A stretch of 64,000 bases of DNA from Haliclona indistincta (GCA_964017065.1 OZ024786.1:7445047-7509046), one strand, 5' to 3'. Counted from the first letter of the stretch, positions 42,990-56,263 are shown. A program made the numbers and translations. The notes: generated by a model from the letters alone, not told the origin.

Positions 42990-43230
42990 AGTTAATCACT
43001 GCTTGGTTGCAGCAAGTGATGGTTGACTTGTCGTACAAAGTGGTAATGTGCCTCGCAGAGTCCTTCCACTCGACATGTCTACCTCCTTTGCGTAATAGCG
43101 TAATAAAGAGGGTAATAGCGTAATAGCGTAATAAAGAGGGTTTTCCAAAAACTTATATTCTCTTTCTAGCCTATCCCAGTTATCGTTAGCCTTGCCTTTA
43201 CCAGGTTTATCAAAATGTCTCCACACCGTG
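42990..43230 (-). CDS. Unknown ORF with internal short tandem repeat
   Basis: The minus strand reads WRHFDKPGKGKANDNWDRLE then YKFLENPL before a run of GTAATAGCGTAATAAAGAGG units (43090-43145). Composition is protein-like, family unknown. A possible transposon-borne exon. Confidence 0.25.
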
Positions 43231-43650
43231 CGGACACTGTCAAGTTTTTTGGTGGAATGACTTCATGTTTATGCATGTAGTTTCACTGTTCACACTATTT
43301 TTATAAACCCAAAGTTCAAAATTGTGTTTAAAATGGCTAATGTGTCTCTTCAATAAACAGTCAAGAGTACATTTCTTTGTAAAGGAATTTAAGCATTTTA
43401 TTAAGTTTACTACTCCACATTACTGTGCTTCCAGTTTGTAGATATGAGAGTATAGTGAATCAGCCCCTTGCTCTCCCATTAGGTCATAGCCAATTTTTTT
43501 GTGTCTGACCCAAGGTACGACATGGTCTTCCAAGATGTGCTTGTGGGAAGCACTGTTAACACCTTCTCGATTAAAGTCATGATTTGTCATGCCAAAGTCA
43601 TGCCACTGCTAGCTTGTATGCATGCATGCTTACCATAATGCTCTCTACTG

Positions 43651-43994
43651 CAGGTGCAGTATATAGCTAATAAAATTATAGTACCATCTATGTCATGTGA
43701 ATAATTATTGCGCAACAGCGATATTAAGTGCATGAACTATCTGAAAATGTATTTAATAGTCTTTGATTATCATTGTTTGCATGCTTTTTTGGTATAATTA
43801 AGTTTGTAGTGAGTTAATTAGTAATTAGCCATCTTGCGGCGTTCTTCACCACACTTTACTGTGAGGTCCCTCTTGAGATCTCAGAGATTCCCTCGTGGAT
43901 ACTTTTCCAAACAGTAAGCTAATAAAAATTACAATTATTGCATGATAATAACACATGCCACATTTTTAGCTCACTGTAAATGGCTGTACAGAGA
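43651..43994 (-). pseudogene. Decayed partial copy of the BEN-like gene
   Basis: Matches 23170-23490: 3' flank, exon 3, intron 2 and the end of exon 2. In exon 3 the Ser codon of NLSDLKRD is TGA here, and the intron donor GTGAGT has become GTGTTA. Similarity ends inside exon 2 at CTGTACAG. It kept the intron, so it is a DNA-level copy. Confidence 0.85.
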
Positions 43995-43999
43995 AGCCC

Positions 44000-45120
44000 T
44001 TAAGACGTTGCCATGGAAACTACGTGTTTCCCATTAAACGCTTTGAAGTCTGACTCAAGGCCTTTTACAGGGCGAAACATATTCACCGCATAATAACACT
44101 TCTGCAAAACAAAATAAATGTTATAAAAAAATCGTGTTAGGGTTTTGCTCATAGAGTACTATACTTTCTCCTCTTAGATAATTATTCTGTGCAGAAATGG
44201 CTTGTGAAATTCGTGAAGTAAGTGCCGGTTAAAGAACTCTGGAAAAAGTACCATTTATCATTAGGGCGAGTGCGAATATCGTCATTTTTAACATAGGGGC
44301 AAGTGCGAATCTTACTCTAGGTACAGAATGAGTCTGTGTTTAAAGAACTGCAGAGTGGGCAACCGTGCATTGCCAGTGAAGGTACGACTGGTTCAGTAGC
44401 TCCTAGGGCAAAATGATGGGTGTAAAAGTTTTAGAAACTTATTTTACTTCTTGGAACCATGCATCATATAAAGTTTGAATATTGTTATTTGGAATCTGTA
44501 GTGCCACTGTTTATACAGGAAACACATTCACCTGGTAGGCAAACTATATTGAGTGCTTCAATCCCACTCGTACAAGATTCTTTACTTTCCTTCCGGAATG
44601 GAAAGAGTAATAAATGCTCCCAAAGCCTGGAAGCCTGGAACAGTCAGTAACACGAAAGATGTCTTCTTTAGTGTTATCGGGCTCGAAGTTTACGCTTTGT
44701 TAGCACGGATTAGCGAAGATCTAGTTATGTAGCAGTAGCCATTTTTATTCAAAATTATCACATGGTCAACTAAGGGTGGGCAATACATGAATCAATGATT
44801 ATAATTATAAGGGAATGAATTGGCTTGAACAACAGTTGGCTTGAAGAACAGTGTACTATTAGTATACCTGAGGCTTGTACACTACATACAAGCGTATCTT
44901 GCTCGGCGAGGCACTGTATCCTTAAGGAATACTTCCAGCGTCCATTTTTCTTCGAATGGCACACCTAATGATCCAGCTACTAGTTAGTAGTGGCTCGGGT
45001 TGTCATCTCCATTCCGAAAGAAAGCAGGTTTTAATGTACCCATAACCTCTTCATATATACCAATTAAAAAAAGAAAAATTTAAATCAACCGTTCTACCCG
45101 TCCACAGCCACAAAAGTTGA
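44000..45120. other. No gene recognised
   Basis: No supported exon; scattered short direct repeats only. Confidence 0.35.
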
Positions 45121-45130
45121 CTTTCGGTAT

Positions 45131-45618
45131 GTAAATACAGAGCACGAAATAAAAATTTTAGGTGCTCAGACATAGTGTCTGAACATATTCAGTTATGTTC
45201 TGCCATTGACTTACTTTGATCTGACATTAAAAATTTTGGAAAAAATTATTCGCGATCGTATTGCGAATTACTCGCGATCGTATTGCGTTAGCCATCCCTT
45301 GTACGTAGCATGCTTCACTTTCCTCTGCTTGGCTTCACCACTACTGGGTGGTGACTGATGAGTTCGCTTCGACATTACCAGCTGCCACAGTAAGCTGTAA
45401 CGTTAGTGCAACTGCAAGAATCGCGATCGCGTACGCGCACGTTGATCGACGCGCGCGTGCGCGTCAATTAACAGTGGGCGTTCCCGCACACGGTTATTAT
45501 TGCTCTTATTAATCGATTCGGACGAAGTGTCTTTGCCACGCCAATTTTGCTCGGACAAAACCTTTATTTGCTCGGAAATTGTCCGATGACCGGTAGTAAT
45601 TTCGTGCTCTGTAAATAC
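45131..45618. mobile_element. hAT-type MITE, 472 bp
   Basis: 8-bp duplication GTAAATAC at 45131-45138 and 45611-45618. Inverted termini AGAGCACGAAAT (12 bp). The interior has CG-rich motifs (TCGCGATCGTATTGCG twice; CGCGCGTGCGCG) unlike the flanks. No ORF. Confidence 0.85.
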
Positions 45619-45619
45619 G

Positions 45620-47690
45620 TAATTGTTAAATAATTTTAGCTAGAGGTAGTGCAAACCATTCTGGAATGACTGTCAGAGAGAACCAACTGTGGACAAATTG
45701 AATAAACATTCTCTGTTATAGATAGTGGGAAAATAACTTGCTAGAGTGTTGTAGCATTCGTCAAGACCATTTGCTTGAGGTGGTAAGGTGTTGTTATCCA
45801 GTAGGCGATACCAAAGGCTTCCATAAACTGGTTATTACAGCGGGAAGTCCCATGATGAGACAAATCTGTGATGGTTTGGTGACAATTAAACATGTGTACA
45901 GAATTATTGATTTTAGTTTATAACTCCTTCAATGCCTCAACAACATTTGAAGGTACTTTGTTTGAATCACGTTCAAACAAAGTCAATGGGTTATAATAAA
46001 TTAATAACAGCTACATTACAATAAAATAGTTAATAGCACTTATACATGATTGATTACTTTCCATCCTGAATGGAGAGAGTAATAAATGCTCCCAAATTAA
46101 CACATATCTCTGATTTTGCCTGGCAAAACAAACACTCCTGCTGAGCCCTTGGATATCTACCAAAACTCTTGATGATAGTATTGAACCATATGGTTTTAAC
46201 ATATCCTCTTAGTCTTATGGTCAAAGAATAAAGTTGTGTAATTCCTGCACATTATTATCCATGTGCATTCATGCTTGAATAGAATGCATTCACGCTTTCT
46301 TACTTTTGATTCATAGTTTTGGGGTAAGTTGCAAAAGAGTCTGGGCTGTCACACAGAGATTGGATGTTGTAAATAGCTTTACTGATGGTGGAGCCACACT
46401 CAGCGATCGGCATATAATTTGGCAAGTCTTTTACATTCCTTGAAATAATTATTTATTAGCTTTACTGGCATGTATTGTGGTATCAGTCTTAGTCCCGTGA
46501 TGGTAGTAGGGATAGTGATGTTGTTGATGTCTAGTAGACTGAACACACAGTACTGAAAATTCAAAGCGCATGGTCCTGGTTGAAGAAATTGTCTCTCTCC
46601 TCTAGACACCTCAATAGCTCTATCAGCATCAGTCAGAATTAGTCAGCATCTACCTTCATCGATTTTCAAAAATGACATCTCCGAACTTCGAGTAAGTCAT
46701 CATTTAAAATAGTGCGCAGAGTTATTATCAGCAGGGATTGGTTTATAATATGAATAATGAGAACTTTTAAAATAAATATTGTTGTACACTGTTAAAAATG
46801 GGTTGTAGCTGTAGCACTTAGTGTGTTATAGCTGTCAACTGCCTATGATGCTACCATACCATATGATGCAATTGAGCACTCTGAGACATAGCGTTGTCAA
46901 GGGGCATGCATCCATTGGTGTGAACCTGATCTGAGCTTAAAGTTTGACAGATAAAAACTACTGTGTTCCTGTTGTTGTTGATGGAGGTGATATTGAATGG
47001 GCTGCTGAAACTGTACATCACCAGGCTGGGTTTGGAGAGGAGGAATCTGTTGCTGAGATCTAACTTGAAAGAGACTGAAGTCGTCACTCATTGACACCTG
47101 TTTTATTACCAACAAACTGCTGAGACAGCACTGTAATAATGAGAAACACAGATTTTAGTATGTACAAAATTCCTGACAGCCGCAGGAATATCTCGCCCTT
47201 TCACATATTACATCACATTTTAACTCTAGACTTAAAGAAAAAGGTGTGAAGTGCACTAGTAAAAAATGGACCGAACAGTTCACCCTTGGTACGAGCACTG
47301 CAGTAGGAGTGAAGAGAAGTACAGATTTTAGCACACAAAATTCCAATTTACAAAGCCACAAACCATCTCTTTTTGACAGAACCATGTGAAATAAAAGAAA
47401 TTCTCTGGAATAGGGACAAACGTCCTTAGTATGAATTTGTTTCCGGAACTGACGATAATATAGTAAGCTACAAGTGTGATGAGGGCTGGAGCCAATTAAC
47501 TGTGCAAGACAAGATAAAAAGCAGCAGTAACGTAGTAGACTGTTGTTACAAGTGAAAATTTCAGCTTAACACACTTGCTTATGGTGACGGGGTACAGTTA
47601 CTCCCCCGCACTTATGTATGTAATTAGCATGTAATATCAGCAATGTAACAATGGCTGCGATCGATCAGCTACATTTTTTTCGTCAAAATT
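45620..47690. other. No confident gene; one Gln-rich exon-like segment
   Basis: 46900-47090 on the minus strand reads MSDDFSLFQVRSQQQIPPLQ with a QQQQ run, possibly a disordered exon. Elsewhere no support. Confidence 0.3.
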
Positions 47691-48010
47691 GGCGAAGAGT
47701 GCTTACTTTACATCGGCTGTTTCATTTGTAAAGAGAACTTTCAAATTATTCTTGATGTCTGGGAAGGCAAATAGTTGTGTGATCTTGCCAAACATCCATT
47801 CAACAGATACACGAATGCTGCTCATGGCTTTATTAAATTCCATCTCAGCAGGGCCTTTTTTGGGCTGCAAAATGGAGAGATGATGTTTTGAGACTAGCCG
47901 TATGCTGGATCTCCATATTGCTGACATAACGTATCAAGGACCCCACTTTCTGGTCAAAAGATTTGGAGTGGTAAAGGCTACAAAATGGATTAGAATGAAT
48001 AAAACATTAA
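47690..48010 (-). pseudogene. Harbinger transposase fragment 3
   Basis: The reading QQYGDPAYG carries the second catalytic Asp block but is followed by TAG. After a frame change, EFNKAMSSIRVSVEWMFGKI gives the block with the catalytic Glu. It is of the plant/animal DDE_Tnp_4 type and differs in sequence from the copies at 1 and 15.7 kb. Confidence 0.7.
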
Positions 48011-48305
48011 GAATTTACTTACCTGAAACTTGAGACAGTGCGCTCGTTTGTGCCCACTATATACTAGTCGCTGATTGACCACAGGTCGTGCAATTTACAA
48101 TTTGAGTTTTTTTTGACACTGGAATCTTCAACTACATCACCATAGACAAATAATGAGTGTTTTCATTAGTATTTGAAGCTGATGTAGACTGTAACGTTAA
48201 AATTGCAAGGGTTAGCGGCTAGTATTAAAGCTTTGTCTAATTATTTACCACTTCTTTCATTGCTATGCTATGGTGTGGTAAGCTTTACTTGAGATGCTGT
48301 TCATA

Positions 48306-48575
48306 TTAACAAATTTGACTGTGAATAATAATGTATAGTATAATAGTTACCATATCATTGAGCTCAAGTGGCCACATGTCGTACGCAGCTAGTCCCTTTC
48401 TTCTTTTAGAGTGCATATACTTGAGAATTCCCCAGTACATGCTGTATGTATGTGAATTTAATGCACAACATTGATCATTGTGCATGCATGTGCTGTCCAC
48501 CTTTGCATCCTTCAGCACAGTTCTTACAACACATACAATTTGAAATACTACGTCTGCGGAAGATAACGAATCCAT
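48306..48575 (-). CDS. Unknown ORF
   Basis: Starts MDSLSSADVVFQIVCVVRTV and is Cys/His-containing (CMHNDQCCALNSH). No family match. Possible exon with a donor GTAAC at about 48350. Confidence 0.2.
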   Translation of the reverse strand: MDSLSSADVVFQIVCVVRTVLKDAKVDSTCMHNDQCCALNSHTYSMYWGILKYMHSKRRKGLAAYDMWPLELNDMVTIILYIIIHSQIC

Positions 48576-48599
48576 AGCTATGTTTTGCTATAGCAGATG

Positions 48600-51118
48600 A
48601 GTAGGGTTAATTTTTGCGAAGAAATTCAGCAGCTGCTTTCAGCTTCTCAGAGAGGCATTCCGGATCTTTACTGTTTTGATGTTTTCTTTGATATCAGCCA
48701 TCTACATGTAGGATTGTTCAGAAGTTTTATGAGCTGAAAGCTCTCTTAGTTTAGAATGGTTTCTATAAAGAAATTGCAGCCCACATAAATTGAATAGAGC
48801 AAAGATAGTTTAATCTTCACCACTGTCCAGTGGACTTCTGTTTGAAGTCTCTCTATGTTCCTTCATATTTTGGTATTCATAACACTGTTGCTGCTATGGT
48901 CAAAGCTGCAAAAAGAATTACTGTTACAACATCGTTGATTTCATGATACTGCATGCCTTTTTGAATATTTTCCACTCAGCTTCTTTAGTTTCCTCTTCCA
49001 TCATCTGGCGGTAGACTATGTGTGCCAAACCCTATTGATAAAGATTTATGATCAGTCTACGATAAGTTGTATAATACTTAGACTCAACTCCTTGGGTAGA
49101 TTAAGTTTCTCGAAGCAGCAGTCTGGTTCTTTCTGTTGTTTTTTTTTACAGCATGACTTGCTGTTCTATCAGTTAACTAATGAGTGCACTCCTCGGTGCT
49201 GAAGGTCTGCCTGTGCGGAAGTAATCTGAGGAGTGCCTCCTTGGGCATTCGGAGTGTTGCCGGAGCGTGCTGTCATCCTACCAGTATACCTTCAGAGTTT
49301 TCTCTACAATACATACTCACCATTACTGCTCTTTTTTCATTGATGAGAGTCACTCAAATCTCGGGCAATATAGTAACTTTAGCTCTTGGCCTGATCACCT
49401 ACACAATACGTGATATGCTACATGACCAAATTATTGGTTGACACAACAAACCCAACTTTTAACTATTCTGCAATCATGACATCAATTAGCACTTAGGACG
49501 ATTGAGGTGCCAAATACATTAGCACTGCTTGGGCACATTGGATCAACACTGTAGTCCTGTTGATTGAGCAATTTTTGGTCCGAGTTATTTAGAGAATACG
49601 GAGCGGTGCTACGTGAGAACACAAGAAGAGATACTGTGCTAAGCGTCAGATGAGCTGCTAATACTGCTCCTACTGTAGTTCATGTGATATCGTCACAGCA
49701 AAGCATCTCCCGATCTGCCTTCAGGCTCCCGAGGCCAGTCCTAACAACTGCAAAAAGGAGGAGCTCAAGAGGGAACGACTTCAAGGACATATCCATGAGT
49801 GTCTCTACAAGTAATCTCTTGTCCCTGTACCAGTGCTGGCTGCACTGTGAAGCTGCCTCGAAATTAGATGGAGAAGCATGAAGACACTGCCATGCGCCAG
49901 CACCTTTGGCTTGTGGTGAAACAAGTTCAGCAACTCCAGCTCAATCATGTTGTTAAGTTATAACCTGTCTTGTTGTATCTGATCACAATCGATCTATGGA
50001 TCTAAGGAGATGATTTATGGACCATCCAGTAATAGTAATAGACCATCCAGTAATCGTAGGAGTGGTCGAACTGGTGGAGCATGGACTAAAAAATGATTCG
50101 AAAACCAGTGATCAAATTTATCACTAGATCCATAGATCAGATCTAAGGAGATGATTTCAAGCTGAGTGCTGTATCATCGGCGAGACGATCGGGTAGCAGA
50201 TCTCGTATTGCTCAGACTAGTGAAAATGATGAAGATTTTATTAAACCAAGGAAAATGAAGGGAAAAGTAGAGTTATTAAAGATAATAATTATTGTATTAG
50301 TTGCTTGAATTCATCCCAAGTTGCTTCACAAGTGGAAGTACAAATTAAGGTGGCGGTACCTATTTAGGGGTATTGCCAGCCGCCCATCTAAATATCATAA
50401 TGGCTGCTGAGCATATTCTCCACTATCATTATTTGAACTATTTGATACATGTACAGTATAAGCTCAGTCAAACTATTGGAACATAAATCTTAATTCTTTG
50501 AGGACAGTGATCATGATAGAACCATGATTTGGTTCTGCTGAATTCTGAAATATTTTAAACCTAGTTTATTTTTTTCGTGATTGAACCGTGATTTGGTTCT
50601 GCTCAACATCTCCAATTGAAATTCAATTAACATTGATGTATTAGTCAAGTATGCAGTGCAAAAATAATAGCAAAAGGTAACATAATACATTGTCCCACAG
50701 CCGAAGACTACGCAGTGAATTCGCTGTGTCTGCTGAACCCTCTCACTGATGAAGTTGTTAAATTTGTGTATTTGCCATTGGTTTTCTTTGGGCTGCAACT
50801 GACTCACTTGCTGAAAGTGGCTGTACACATTCTGAACAGGACTGCATCCAAAGCAAAAACTTGCGTTGTGCTTCTTCTTCTGTGTGCCATGTAAAAAAGC
50901 TGTAAGAAAAAGTATTTTGGACTTTTATGTGATTTATCTAAGTTTCAGGTTATCTTAAGACAATATCATAACTGGTGCCAATGGTTGGTGACACTGGTGA
51001 CAAAGGTTTCCTGGTCTCCAGATTATCTCTTATTGCTTCATGGCACGAGAGAACTATCAGCAGTAGTTACTGGATTTTAACTACAGATTATCATAATAAT
51101 GTAAATGTGTGTCAATGA
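48600..51118. other. No gene recognised
   Basis: Several short open stretches on both strands but none with a family signature or good splice context. TGGATCTAAGGAGATGATTT-like segments repeat near 49995 and 50140. Confidence 0.3.
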
Positions 51119-52390
51119 TAATAGTAACAAGAAATTAAAAAGATTTCTATCGAAATCAAAAGGATGTAGTGATGAAGAAATCTACCACTGGTTCACAATG
51201 TAAACCAACAAGGAACAAGCATAGAATGGTAACACGATTGACTTGCTAACAGACCATAGATCCCTACATCAGTGGCTGCTGTGGCCAGACTATAGCTAGT
51301 TAAGCTATTTACTGTTGACTGTCACTTTGAAAAGAATTCAGCTTGTGACAAAATATTGATCTTATGCATGTACAGCCACTGATGTAGGGATCTATGGTCT
51401 GTTAGCAAGTCAATCGTGTTACCATTCTATGCTTGTTCCTTGTTGGTTTACATTGTGAACCAGTGGTAGATTTCTTCATCACTACATCCTTTTGATTTCG
51501 ATAGAAATCTTTTTAATTTCTTGTTTGTGTCCTTTTTTCTTTTTAGTGAAGTGCAGTTCAATATCATGCATGTACGGAGAAGTCTTTGTTTCCACCATTA
51601 GTTTAGTATTCCTGTTGTTGATGGCTTTTCTTAAATTTGTAGCTAAAATTATATATCAGGTCTGCCTAGTCGCCTACGCATGCATGCAGTGCATACGAGC
51701 CCCGCCCACACTTGTTTGTAGATCTACACGGCGGTTATAACTATCTGGCAAGTGCAGAATGGCGATCCTACACGAGCTTACCGTTCTTCGAAGACTCCAG
51801 ACAAATGCCGGGTGTGTGCTCTCCGTGATAGTGATCCAATCATCCACACAGCGCAGCGATACTTTTTAGCTGCTTGGTCACGTGCACTACCCATTGCTAA
51901 TTGGTCACGTGCGTATTGCGCAATCACAATAATGGCGTCTAACACTAAGCTGACAATGGATCACGATCGAGAAATCGCGGAACTTAGATCGCCGTTACGC
52001 TAAAAACAAAGCTCAAAAGGCACATGCCAGGAGAATTTCATGACTGTTCGTGGATGTTTTGGTCTCGGCACTGCTCGCGTAAAGGCGCTAGGCGAGTGGA
52101 AGAAAGAAAGAAAGAAAGAAGAAGAAGAAGAAAGAAAGAAGAAAACGAAGATGACGAAACTCGATTTTCACCGTTTCCAGGTTCGTCACTTTAGTAACAA
52201 TTTCAAGCGATCTCCTTGCTACTGTAAGATGGGGCAACTCTAGAGAGCAGATCTAAGTGTCTAAAGACGTCTAAAATTCAACACCAGGCGAAATATCAGC
52301 GCTTGAACGCTAATACATTGTATGTAGCCGCCATCTTGTTTTCTCGTTCATCCCTACATAGGGAGACACTACCGTGTCTCCCTAATAGTA
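51119..52390 (+). mobile_element. Hairpin-ended element, copy 2, with clean 8-bp target duplication
   Basis: TAATAGTA at 51119-51126 and 52383-52390 flanks the element (51127-52382, 1,256 bp). Left end is the 152-bp-arm palindrome (arms about 51127-51278 and 51372-51523); right end is GGGAGACAC-tacc-GTGTCTCCC. At 51930-51995 it contains a short start-codon ORF (MASNTKLTMDHDREIAELR) that copy 1 shares. A GAAA/GAA-rich tract lies at 52096-52150. Ends lack a common inverted repeat, so the superfamily is unclear. Confidence 0.85.
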
Positions 52391-52734
52391 CAAAACAATG
52401 GATTGGGAAATAAGAATTGTTTTTTTCCCAAAAATTGTTGCGTTTGCAGTACCACGAAGCAAAAATTCGTTTCACTTTGTTTTTAGTGGAAGTGCAATAC
52501 ATGTCATTGCACAGTGTCTCAGTTCATCATTTCAGGAGTAGAACAGTTCACCATTTTATACTCATAACAGAGGCTACAAGTTTCGTCTCAAGGTATGCCC
52601 CAATGGTAATGGAGCAGCCAGTGGTTCTCACTTTTCAGTATATGCTCAACTTATGAGAGGAGAATATGATGATGAGTTAGAATGGCCATTTGAATCAGGA
52701 GACATCACATTTCGCTTTAAAGGAGGGAGAATAA

Positions 52735-53530
52735 GACTCATCGCTCACACACAGCATCCTTTATTAAGTACACAGATCCTAATTGTACGCACTGCTTTCG
52801 TGTCACTACCAAAGAAACAGCGATAAGCAGACAACCGAGAAAGAACACCGCTGAAAAAGAATAGTGTTGTTGCCCTAGAAGATCTCTGATACAGTATTTT
52901 AGGGTATTAGTTGAAACTAACTGTTTCCAGTAGTGAGACTTCATTCCCTGCACTTTCTTGGTGTTTGGTGTTCTTGGTTTCCAGCCAAATCTTATCGGAA
53001 CTTGAATGCCCATCAACCTTTCATCTGCCAATTTAGCCTCTGTTACAGTGAGTCGGAATGGAGCTGGTAGTAGCTTCCTGGTTTTTCCACTTGCATGCGC
53101 TTCTGAAAATCTCCCTCTAGCCTTCTCCTCATTTCTAACCTTTAACGAATCGTGAAAACCGGAGATCAACCTAACTATATGCTCAACATCATTTTTGATC
53201 AAATGCATCGGCTCAACAAGAGTATTCAGATATCGATCATGATGGGCCAATTTTAGCAGAGAATATTCACCTTTGAATCCTGTATGGCGTATTCAGGGCG
53301 TATTTCTTCTTTTTTTGTGTAGACTTTTTAAGTCTAGAAATAGTCTTAATGATAAATGGCACATCTTTAGGTATTGGCACAGGTTTAGGGCACTTATTAA
53401 ATGGAAAACCTGTGCGCTCTTTGCGATCAGGTGACAAAAACCTTCTGTGATTGAGATGAACAATCTTATTAAGTGATTTACTGTGCTCTCCTTTTGTCAA
53501 AAACAAACTAAAACGGAGAATAAAAGCACT
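52735..53530 (-). pseudogene. EnSpm-like fragment, two blocks
   Basis: 53267-53506 reads FLTKGEHSKSLNKIVHLNHR and FPFNKCPKPVPIPKDVPF. After a frame change near 53275 the next block reads GFKGEYSLLKLAHHDRYLN, then PMHLIKNDVEHIVRLISGF, LPAPFRLTVTEAKLADERL and GMKSHYWKQLV. This order matches the middle of the large EnSpm-like proteins (with the HN/MH segment before the C-terminal DUF4218-like part). It differs enough from the 6.5-12 kb copies to be another subfamily. Confidence 0.6.
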
Positions 53531-53588
53531 ATTATATTAGTATAATAGTGCTTGTATATAATAATCAATGTCACTCAGAAAACTTGAG

Positions 53589-53990
53589 CTAGGTGGGCAA
53601 GTCTGGAACAAAGTCAGAAGGAAGATGTGCAGTGGAGGCCGCTAACTGGTGAGGTGGCGTATGAATGTACCGTTGGAATGCTGCCGAGTGCCAGCGGCCA
53701 AGGGTTTGAATTAGCGAGTCTTCCAATCCGGCCTGTGCTGCTATGGTAGCAGCACCTATTCTAAAACTATGACCATTAATATCAGATGCATCCCCACCCG
53801 CTGTATAATGGCCAGTCGGACGTGATGTATGAGCCTTTCCTTAGAGAGAGTTGGCCCGTTGACGAATAAGAAGAGGGGGCCAGGCTGCTGACTGCGCTGG
53901 GCAATGTAACTAAGTAATGCAGCCACTGGGCATATAGCTCTCCCTGTACGTCCGAGGAAAATAGTCACTCCATTCCATTATTCCATTATG
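53589..53990 (-). pseudogene. Tyrosine recombinase (Crypton/DIRS-like), C-terminal half
   Basis: Reads FLGRTGRAICPVAALLSYIA, then LSKERLIHHVRLAI. After a 1-nt shift near 53800 come GGDASDINGHSFRIGAATIA and DSLIQTLGRWHSAAFQRYI. Visible catalytic set: His-x-x-Arg in GHSFR, His in GRWHS and the nucleophile Tyr in FQRYI. The N-terminal core-binding part and first Arg region are only partly seen. The frameshift makes it a pseudogene unless it is an assembly error. The tail LAASTAHLPSDFVPDLPT resembles recombinases of Crypton-like elements in marine invertebrates. Confidence 0.75.
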
Positions 53991-53999
53991 CATAGTAAT

Positions 54000-55640
54000 T
54001 TTATGAACTCTAACCTGCTGTCCATGGAACATGTTGCAGACGCAACTCAACTTTATTCATGTATCGCCTCTGCTTTTGCAAAGGTGCACTCGATGTTATT
54101 CTTGTTTGTAGACCGCTCGATATACACAGACGCGATTATACTCACTACTGGTGCTCCCACGAGTGTATTCATATGACACAAAATGAGAAACTCAGACTCA
54201 GTTGGAGAAGTTCCTGAATATTTACCGAAGTAAGTAAAATTACTCTTTGGCTAAAAGTAACTCCACCTAACTCCAACTCCACCTAGTAACTCTCTTTATC
54301 ATTTCTCATTATTTTTCTCATTTTACTTGCTTGCTTACTGTTTAGGGAATTGAGTGCCGACAAGAATTGGCCACGTGAAATGTCCTTTCTTCTATGGGCA
54401 AGAAATGATGTCATAATTATTATCTCGGCTGATTTCGTCGACAGATCTATAATAAGCGTAGTAAGAAACTGTTTGATACTTAAATGATATAAATAGCAAG
54501 CCTTCATAATTCCTTGTGACCTCTGCTGACAGATCTATAATAAGGGAAACATAGCTATTGTGCTCAGCTTGATATCTACAAAGTAATGTGCATCAAGTCT
54601 CTAGCTACCTTCACTAGGACTCTCCTCTTCATCTTCTTTCTCATGATCACCAGCTACCTCTTCATCTTCTTTCTCTGCTACCTTCTCAGCTACCTATTCT
54701 TCCACATCTCATACCATCTTCTAATCATGCCCTTTTTGAACTCTCCTGCGCATTTCGTTCAGGCAATCCATTATGTGTCTTCTCCAATCGTCCAACCCTC
54801 TCCAATCGTACCAGTTTGACTGGCTCAGTCTTGCTGTGGGCTTGTCTGTAGTGCGGGAAGAGTTGGCGGGAGACGATACTTGAGTATTTGATCGGCCATC
54901 GCGATTTAGTCGCGCTTCTCAAGAGCCTGCGCGATCTGTTCCCATGAGGCGTTGGGGTTCCTCTGGAGCCATAACATGAACAGTGCTGTCTGTCTGCAGT
55001 GCTGTCAACGTGACACCTGGCAGCGAAGCTGGACTGTATTTACAGTCTGGTACCAGCTCCGCTACCAGGTGCTCCAAGTTACGGTTCTCCTCCTTTGTGT
55101 TTGGCCCTTTGAAGATTGGCAACTTGTTGCCAGGCCATTTTGCCTTGACAGCAACATTACTCTCTTCCTTCTAAGAGTGTATAATCAAATCTCATGATTA
55201 TATATACCACCAGTATACATGCTGTATAGCCGGTTATTTTCATGTAGATATAATTTTCGAACGGCTGGTGCGGGGCGAATATTAGATTTTGAATTTTTTT
55301 TTGCCTATTTAAAATGTTTTGTGACGTGGCTCTGTGACGAAAATTAGACCCAGCCTAAATTTTGCTAACGAAATATTTGACCAGCGAAAAAACCAGCTAT
55401 ACAGTAATCTTACTTTATTAGGTTAGTTCTCTTTTCCTCTGGTAATAACTGGGCCATTTCAGCAGTGGATAGTTTCCTATCCACTGCTGAACTAGCTGCC
55501 ACACCTGCTGATCATCAGATACCGGTAGATGCGCACGCTCACATTAATTATGCGTGCTATGCATGGTCATAAGCTATTCGCAGCGTTTTGTTTACTTTAC
55601 TTAAGGTTACGAGATACCTATTTAACCGTTAATTCTAATT
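54000..55640. other. No confident gene; minus-strand coding-like pieces
   Basis: Minus-strand segments near 54919-55122 (KGPNTKEENRNLEHLVAELV) and 54725-54922 look coding but stay unassigned. They lie between the YqaJ-like and recombinase pieces on the same strand. Confidence 0.3.
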
Positions 55641-55650
55641 AATGTTAATT

Positions 55651-56263
55651 CTAATTAATGAAATTACGTGTAATATTGAAATTTACTGTGATTTGAAATA
55701 TGAGTGAAAGTGTGCCGGCTTCACTCAGTGTCAAATCTCGGTGGCTGTAAGGATTCTTGTATTCAACAATTCCTTTTTGGTATGGTTGTTCCTCAGGGTC
55801 TTCCACTAAGCCGTCCGGGCTCGCTGCTAACCAGTGATGTTCTGGGTGGAGAACCAGTCCACTTGGTTGTACGGTGAGTAAAGGATTGCCTTTTTTGAGG
55901 TGGTATTCTAGGTATTCTTTCTCCAAGTGTGGCTCTTGTTCTTTACCCCAAGTTGTAGCAGCATTTCCTCTAAATTGTCTGTATTGCAGAAACACACGCT
56001 AACCTGCTCACTAAATGCTGGCTGTCTTTCTTGACAACAACGATTCTGTCTGGAATGCTGTTGTTCAAAAGCTCACTGTAGTCTGGTGCATCAAGCGAGT
56101 ACCAGTAAAGCAACATCGAGTGTGGTATCTCTACTAGACACAGAACTTCAGTGTCTGTCGGAGGAGACTTGATAGTCACCTTGTCGCTTGACACGGCAGT
56201 GCTCGAAGTAGGTCTTACGCGACGGCGAGCACCGCAGTGCCATAAACAAGGACCCGCCCACAT
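55651..56263 (-). pseudogene. YqaJ-type (RecB-like) nuclease fragment
   Basis: The segment at 55720-55960 reads NAATTWGKEQEPHLEKEYLE, then GLVLHPEHHWLAASPDGLVE and GIVEYKNPYSHRDL. This is the YqaJ fold with catalytic Asp in SPDG and Glu-x-Lys in EYKNP. The upstream segment (56263-55990) reads LYWYSLDAPDYSELLNNSIP and may be its N-terminal part across a short intron. It loses similarity after SEAG. Such nucleases occur as the second protein of IS4EU/ISL2EU-type transposons and in other elements; which applies is unknown. Confidence 0.75.
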
